In this document: positions 11,085 through 19,700 of the stretch, piece after piece | Position numbering within the stretch: the first letter of the stretch is position 1 | Layout: every line of letters begins with the position of its first letter | Assembly (NCBI GenBank): GCA_034509495.1 | Contig: CM067507.1 | Span: 21,011,121 to 21,075,120 of the forward strand | Direction: 5' to 3' | From: Acestrorhynchus altus | Taxonomy: Eukaryota; Chordata; Actinopteri; Characiformes; Acestrorhynchidae | Length of the DNA stretch: 64,000 nt | Translations under genes and position numbers: made by a program | The notes under the pieces: model-generated | Database searches by the model: none | What the model was told of the DNA's origin: nothing | The model's input: the letters and a program-made list of their open reading frames with translations, nothing else

Positions 11085-14000
11085 TGTTTACATGATCTTT
11101 ATGTGACATTCATCTATGTTTATATTCAGATAAATAATTCATCCTTTTCATTTGTGTTTCATTTTTGGGATCATGCCTTAAGTCTGAACTACTGCTAAAG
11201 GCCACTAAAATGCTAAAGATGTACAACAGAATGGTCCAAGAAAAATATGATTTTCTTAGTATTTTTGTACTTCCATGGCACTGTCAAATGTGAATTTTAA
11301 ACTACGTAAATGAATCACTGTGAGATCTAGGCAGGCTAAAGTATTGCTTTATTGTAACAGTGTAAATAATGGGAAAATCCATATATATGTATATATTTTG
11401 GAAGTGTTATTCAACTAATTAGAAATGTCATCCAGATGTTATGAGCAAATTGTGGCTCATTGACCAGTTACATTTCTGGGGAAGAATAAAGATGAATGTT
11501 GTACAGTCAAAGACAAAACAAACAAACAAAAACAAGAATTTAGTTTTTTCTGAAATGAACATGGTTCCTGTGTAAAAAATGTACCTTTACCATATGCTCT
11601 TGGTAGCCATACCAAGAAAAATTCAGCTTGGATATTTGACCACTCAAAATTTTTTGAAAAGCAGTTTACCGATTCCGCAACAGCCTCTGATTGTCCTGTC
11701 AACAATTGAATTAAGTAATCTAAGTTTATATTTGTATATACAATGTATATTTTTGAACTATATGTACATTGGGGAAAATAAGTATTTAGTCAGTCACCAA
11801 TTGTGCAAGTTCTCCCACTTAAAAAGATGAGAGAGGCCGTTAATTGACATCATAGGTAGACCTCAACTATGAGAGACAAAATGTGAAAAAAAAATTGAGA
11901 AAATCATTTTGTCTGACTTTTAAAGAATTTATTTGCAAATAATGGTGGAAAATAAGTATTTGGTCAATAACAAAAGTTCATCTCAATACTTTGTTGTATA
12001 TCCTCTGTTGGCAATGACAGAGGTCAAACGTTTTCTGTAAGTCTTCACAAGGTTGGCACACACTGTTGCTGGTATGTTGGCCCATTCCTCCATGCAGATC
12101 TCCTCTAGAGCAGTGATGTTTTGGGGCTGTCGGCGGGCAACACGGACTTTTAACTCCCTCCAAAGGTTTTCGATGGGGTTGAGATCGGGAGACTGGCTAG
12201 GCCACTCCAGGACTTTGATATGTTTCTTACGAAGCCACTCCTTTGTTGCCCTGACAGTGTGCTTGGGATCAATGTCATGCCGAAAGACCCAGCCACGTTT
12301 CATCTTCATTGCCCTTGCTGATGGAAGGAGGTTTGCACCCAAAATCTCACAATACATGGCCCCATTCATTCTTTCAGGTACACGTACAGTCGTCCTGGTC
12401 CCTTTGCAGAGAAACAGCCCCAAAGCATGATGTTGCCACCCCCATGCTTCACAGTTGGTATGGTGTTCTTTGGATGCAACTCCGCATTCACTGTCCTCCA
12501 AACACGACGAGTTGTGTTTTTACCAAATAGTTCTACTTTGGTTTCATCTGACCATATGACATTCTCCCAATACTCTTCTGGAACATCCATAGTGGAGTTT
12601 GGAGTGTGACTGTTTGAGGTTGTGGGCAGGTGTCTTTTATACTGTTAACGACTTCAAACAGGTGCCATTAATACAGGTAATGAGTGGGGGAAAGAGGAGC
12701 CTCTTAAAAAAGAAGTTACAGGTCTGTGACAGCCAGAAATCTTGCTTGTTTGTAGGTGACCAAATACTTATTTTCCACCATTATTTGCAAATAAATTCTT
12801 TAAAAGTCAGACAAAATTATTTTCTCAATTTTTTTTTCACATTTTGTCTCTCATAGTTGAGGTCTACCTATGATGTCAATTACAGGCCTCGCTCATCTTT
12901 TTAAGTGGGAGAACACAATTGGTGACTGACTAAATACTTATTTTCCCCACTGTATAATTATGAACATGTATTGATTTCAGAAAACAACAAATTCTTGTTC
13001 TTCTTTGATTATTTATTCTTTTTTTTTATTTAAATAAAAACAAAATACTGAACACCAAGTAGTGCCATGACATTCATATCCTCAATGAGTACATGCAAGT
13101 TTACCACCATTACTGAGCTTTTATTAATTATCCACACACTTTGCTTACTGCCGCATTTTGTATTAAAGGTTGATGCTGGAAAATTAGTTTACAGACATTT
13201 GCTTATTTGTGTAAAAAATATGAATCAATAAATTTAAAAATATGAATCAGAAAATAAAAGTATTAAGTTGTTTCTTGAGCATTGTATTTGTGCTTCAGTC
13301 AGTCAGCTCCAGACTGATAAATATAAAATAATAATAATGGTTTTGGATAGAAATTTGGCTCTGGTCAAAAAACAACAACATGGATTTTCCAGAATGTAAT
13401 AATTTCTCAACAGGACTGACAAAGCCATTTAGTACATACAACAGTGTCATATGCAATATATTTGGAAATTTACAAATTGATGAAAAAAAAAAATAGTTAA
13501 CAGATAAGTTACCTGTACTCTGTCTTTGTTGTTCATTGGTTTCATTCTGATCTCCATTTTTAAGGTCCTTGTAATCCACTTTTGTGCTTCTGAGAGGTTC
13601 CAAATGTGCTTAAGGCATCCAGGGTTATCTGTCCCAACTGTCTGAATTTCGGGTGCATCCAGTTTAGCTATAGCAAAAGAAATGATATGAACAATAGCAT
13701 CCTTAATATGTTCACATCACAAACAGGTCTTTTGTTTACCCAGTGTATTGAAATGCCTTTGCTACCTGTCTCCATGGGGTCAAACAATAAAGACTCAGAT
13801 GTGGCTCGACCCAGGTAGTTTTCTGCCACCACATGAACTTCTAAATCAGTATAGAAAGCAAAGCCACCACGTGGGATCTTATAGGAATGCTTTCCAGGTG
13901 CCGGAACATAGATAAACCGCTGGCCTAAATCTCTAAAGAAACACATTTCAACAGCTGTAAAACATTTCATCAAGCTATATTTTTGTTGTTATTTAAAACT

Positions 14001-16622
14001 ACTTGAGTGCTAAGGCAAAATGCAGTGATCACTACAACATAAATACCTGATTTCTGTGTAGAGACTGTAGTTTGTTGGAATGCCAGTGTCTTGACCAGGG
14101 TCCCAAGTGCACAGCAATGAGATTTGTTCAGTCAGTTTTAATACACAAGTTAAGTTCTGAGGGGCAGGAGGTGGATCTTTAAAAAAAAAAATAGAGAGAA
14201 AGAGCTATAACAGTGTTGACACATTTTAACAGAATATGTAGCATAGCACCAACTCATCTAATTTAAAAAGGAAGATTATAGGGCTCAGAGTGGCTAAACA
14301 GCCTAACGCGCTAGCACAATGGTTTGAGGATTGCCGGTTTGAATCCCAGGTCATGTTACTTGCCATGTTTGAGAGTTTGAGAGAACAAAATTGCCTATGC
14401 TTTCTCTGGGTGGGTATATGTCACTCTCTCCCTATATCTCACCTAGTGCAGATCAGCACAGGCATCTGTCAGCCATACTATCTGGGGACCTATATATGCA
14501 CACAGTGTATCTGGAAAGCATTCACTGCACTTCTCTTTTTGCACATATTGTTATGTTACAGCCTTATTCCAAAATTGATTACATTCATGTTTCCTTTCAA
14601 ATTCTACACACAAGACCCCATAATGACAAAGTAAGAAATGTTTGTTTGAATTTTTTGCTAATTTATAAAAAAAATAAAATACAAAAATATAACATGCACA
14701 TAAGGATTCACTCAGTATTTGAGCACCTTTGTCAGCAATCACAGCCTTTTTGGGTATGATGCTACAATCTACAAAGAACATTCTCCCATTCATCTTTGCA
14801 GAACCTCTCAATCTCCATCATTTGGATGTGGAGCATCTGTGCACAGCCATTTTTAGATATCTCCAGACATGTTCAATTGGGTTCAAGTCTGGGCTCTGGC
14901 TGGGCCACTCAATGACATTCACAGAGTTGTCCCAAAGCTACTTCTTTGTTATCTTGTCTGTGTGCTTAGGGTGATTGTCCTATTGGAAGATAAACCTCCA
15001 TCCCAGACTGGGGTCCAGAGTGCTCTGGAGCAGGTTATCATCAAGTATGTCTCTGTACATCACTGCAGTCATCTTTCCCTCAACCCTGACTAGTCTCCCA
15101 GTTTCTGCTGTAGGAAAAACATATCCACAGCATGATGCTGCCACCACCATGCTTCACTGTAGGAATGATATTGGCTGGTAATGAGCAGGGCCTGGTTTCC
15201 TGCTTGGCTTTCAGCCCGAAAATTTCAATCTTTTTCTTTCTCATGGTCAGGGAGCCCTTTAGGTGCCAAGTGGCAAACTCCAGACAAGATGTCACAAGCC
15301 TTTTACTGAGGAGCGGCTTTCGTCTGGCCACTCTACCATACATGCCAGTTGAGTGAAGTGCTGCAGAAATTGTCCTCCTCTGAGGTTCTCCTCTCTCCAC
15401 AAAGCAATGTTGGAGCTCTGTCAGAGTGACCACTGGGTTCTTAGTCACCATTCTACCACAATCACTATGATCTCTATGAAGAGTCCTGGTCTCTATGAAG
15501 AGTCCTGGTTGTTTCAATATTCTTCCATTCATGGATGAGGGAGACCACTGTGTTTGTTAGGATGCAAGAGTAGACACCAATAGCCTCGGTCCTCATTTTG
15601 TAAGAGGTGTTATGTGGGAGTTCAGTGTTCAGGTGTGTGGAGGAAGTTCTGAGCTTCATAGACCTTGTGAATCCATTCTGCTACAGAATAAATGTTTCTC
15701 CCTTTGTCACCATCCAGAACTGTGCCGAGTCTGGCTCCAGGAACATCAGACATCAGACATACAGGCCATCTCTGGGCCTATGCCTGTCTCAGTCCCTTGG
15801 TCAACCGACACCTGTGTCTATGCCCTGATGCCCCAGCCTAGGTTTGTGTTTTACTTCCAGTGTCTGTTCGAGTCATGTCTGGTTTAGTTGTCCTGGTCCC
15901 TGTCACTCTATTTGTATTCTTCCTTGTCTGTGTTTTTGTTCCCATTTCATTGACCGGTTCTGTCACATCCCAGTTCCAGTTCCCTGTCATGTCTCTAGTT
16001 CCCAAGTTCCAGTTCCCTGTCATGCCCCTTGTTTCTCAAGTCCAGTCCTGAGAAATGTCAGCTGTTTCTTCTGTCCAATCTCCTGCTATGTCCCATGTAA
16101 TACAGGTCCAGTTCCCTGTCGTGTCTTCCATTCCATTCCGTGTCTTCAAGTCCAGTCCACAGTCTAGTCTCATGTGTCCCATGTTTCCCAGGTTCAGTCT
16201 CCTGTCAATTCTCCTTTCACATCTTTTGTTTTTCCCTCATTCCTGTCCAGATTTCTGTCTACTGTTCTTGCTGTGTCGGTCCCTTTTTTTCTGATTCCTC
16301 TCCTTCAACAGTCATATGTCTGTATCTGTCCTGTCTGGCTCCTGTCAGTCCATTCACATCATCATTCTGTTTAGTTTTGGTTCATATCATTTCTTTTGTG
16401 CTTCTTTGCGCAAGGGTTTTGTTTGTCTCCGCCCTTGCTCCACCCCTTCCCATCTGTGTCTCATTTGTAACCCCACCCATTTGTCATTCAGTCCCAGGTG
16501 TGTTATCTTGTCCATGTATTTAAGTTCCTCTGTTTCAGTCAGTCCTCAGTCCTAAGTGTTTTGTGTTCATGATTTCATACAGATACAGAATCAGATTTTA
16601 TATTCATTACATGTAAAGCAAC

Positions 16623-16715
<93 letters not shown>

Positions 16716-19700
16716 TTTTACTGTTGATCAGAATGGCTTATAGTTTATAGAAATCCAGACATATCCAATCCTCACATTCTTACAATATTTTATATTCAGG
16801 TTTTACTAAATTACAAATCAGTATTAAGATTAAAAAAAATTTGCAAAGTTTGAAATTTTATAAAATGAATTTAAATGTAACAAAAATGCAATGTATTAAA
16901 CTTCCATTTTTTTATTGAATTATGAACAAAACCTTTTCCTAAAAAAATTCTAATTTTTGAGATGCACTAGTGCATATATAGAACATCATAAAGATGCTCA
17001 TGCAACCAGGAAGTAGAAAGCAACAGAAATTGGTACTCTTGACACTAGAGAACAGCAGTGACAAGGAGTTGTACAGTAAACTACACCAACCCAGAGGAAA
17101 ATAAAGTTGCAGAAGAGTAGGGGTCCAGAACAGAGAACTGATTTTCTGTGGTAACTTGTGCGGTCAGAGCAGACCAATGTATTCACAGCCACAGACTGTA
17201 ATTTGTGTCATGTCATATACAGAAGTTCTCTTCAGAACAGATGAATTCAGTTGTGGCAATTTGTAAAGTACACTCATGGTAAACAACTTTATTTGACTTA
17301 ACTTTAACTTAGTGACACTAACAATACCACCATGCTTCTGATATGGATGAGAGCAACCATACATCACATTCCTGTCATCCAAACAACCACACCCCCTTTT
17401 GGGTGAAAAAACCCTGTTGCCAAACTGGAAATAGCAGTGTTACTGTGCCTAAAACTTACTTTTGCTCATTAAGCACTAAAACAAACAGTAGCTCACACTT
17501 TTCTTTACTTTTCCAAAGAGTGAAGGACAGCAAAAGGAGAGATCTGTGGCATCAGTTCTCCACAGAGAGGAAGAAAATGGTAAACCACCCTAGGGTTTTA
17601 TGCTCACTGTCTGGCTCTGCTGCAACTCAACCTGAGGGAATTACTGGACTGGAAATAACCACCTCTGGTAAACTGTGTGACCTGGCCAGTCATTATGTGT
17701 ACATCTGTGACACACAGGTCAGTTAATGATACTAAATTCATTATTAAAATCAGAGCACAACAAAGAGCAGAACATGGAACATAGTGTAAAGAAAAGGAAA
17801 TCCTGATGTAATGTTAACCTGTATTAAAAGCTTTAGCTAAGTTAGCTAAAGTTTTATCTGCCCGTTTCCTCAAGTGATGTCATGATTATTGTCATAAGTG
17901 GCTCTGACATGATATGACACTGGGTAGGGTTGTTTGTCCCCTTTGATGGAAGCATGCTGAAAGGACATTCACCAGCTCCCATTTTGTTTTCTTCACATTT
18001 TGTTTTCTATAAAACAGTGCTGATCATTGACTGACAGTGATTTGATGTAATTGTTGGGCTAGCCTGACCATAGATTTTGAACTCCTAATAGCTACAAACC
18101 AGCAGGGTGTGCTTACTTTATGGAACTAATGTATATTTACTATGAGTCAAATTAGAACAACTGTTTTTAACCCAAAAGGGGTGGGGCATTATGCAAAGGC
18201 TAAGTACCCAGATGTGTTGCTCTCGTCTATCGTCAGATAAGGAGGGGATAGTCAACCAAACCAGCTAAACTGGGGAAAAATTCATAGGTCATTTCAGCAA
18301 GCTACAGTATTTTCTTAACAAATATCATTTTTTTGTGGGGCATTAATAAATACCATCATAGAGACCTGATGAACAGACAAAATTGGTACTCAACTAAAGT
18401 CATCTTTTACCTAACATTATATTACTATGTAATGAAAGAACAAATACATCCAAAGAAGATGCATTTATCCATGTGACATGATTAACACTACAGTATTCTG
18501 AATTTCTGTGTTAGCTACATTTTGCCCTATTGCTGTAAATGTACCCTGTTTGTAAACAGGAACAAATGAACAAAATGTAAAATTTGAAAATGTAGTTTTT
18601 CCAGTCTGTACAGCAGAATTTTGGTTCTCTCACAGCTTGCAACAGCACCATATGTAGTCCTTAAAGGGTCATGGGTAGAGAAAAAAGAAGAAGAAAGAAA
18701 ATGACATTGCAAAAGTTCTTCAAAAGTTTTTCCATTCCCTCTAAAAAATACATTTTATGTGAGGGAATGTATTTTTATTTTTTGTGAGAGAATGCAATTT
18801 TTTCTGTAGCAAGGGTAATTCATTTGTTTTGTTTTTTTTGTGAGGGAATGCAATGTAATTTTCTTATTTTTCTTTTTACTCATGACACTTTAGGGGCTCC
18901 ATGGTTAAAGCCATGGTTAATACATCTTAAAATATTGATATAGCGATAGCCGATATGTTTGCTAGCTAACATAATAGCTAAACAGCAGAATTGTAATTAT
19001 TTTATTCTCAGTTTACAGAGCAGCTAAACTTGTTAGCTAGCATATTTGCATACTTGCTATACATTCCTATACAACAGTGTCAGTTTGTTTTTCCCTTTAT
19101 TTTAATCACAGAGGGGCACCTGTCATCAGCATAGTTCCCCTTTGTTTCCTTAGCCAACTGATTGGGAATTCCTTTGAATTTGTGAAGTGAGAGAGAAGAG
19201 TTGAACAAGCCCCCAAAGTGGCCAATAGAAGAATGATATGGGGCCTGTTGCTACATTTATTGCATGTACCACTGCAGTAAACACTTACTCTAGACTTGCA
19301 CTTCTGGTTGGATGCTAACTGCATTTCATTGGCTCTGTACTGGTACTTTACACAATGACAATAAAGTTGAATCTAATCTAATCTAATCTAATCTAATCTA
19401 ATCTAATCTAATCTAATCTAATCTAATCTAATCTAATCTCAGACCAACATGAAGCAAGCAAAGAACATCAATGGAATGAAGCCATTGGAAAAATTCTTAC
19501 ATGCTGCTTTGATTTCCTTTCCAGCTACTACGTTGCAGTCTTCATGAAAGCAGATGGCACACTCCAGCATCATTGACCTTTTGGTGAAGTTGGATATGAG
19601 GATTTCATAGACCCCCTGTTCCTGACTGGTCACATTAGTATAGCTTAAATAAGCTTTGTAAGGCCATTCCACGTGGAAATCTTGTTTTTTTGTTAGTGAG

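Noticed and set aside
16556..16750. Frame with repeated SFFL units
   Set aside because: Translation of the (TTTC)n microsatellite.
19368..19439. Regular repeat as a CRISPR array
   Set aside because: A pentanucleotide microsatellite tail in a vertebrate genome; no spacers.
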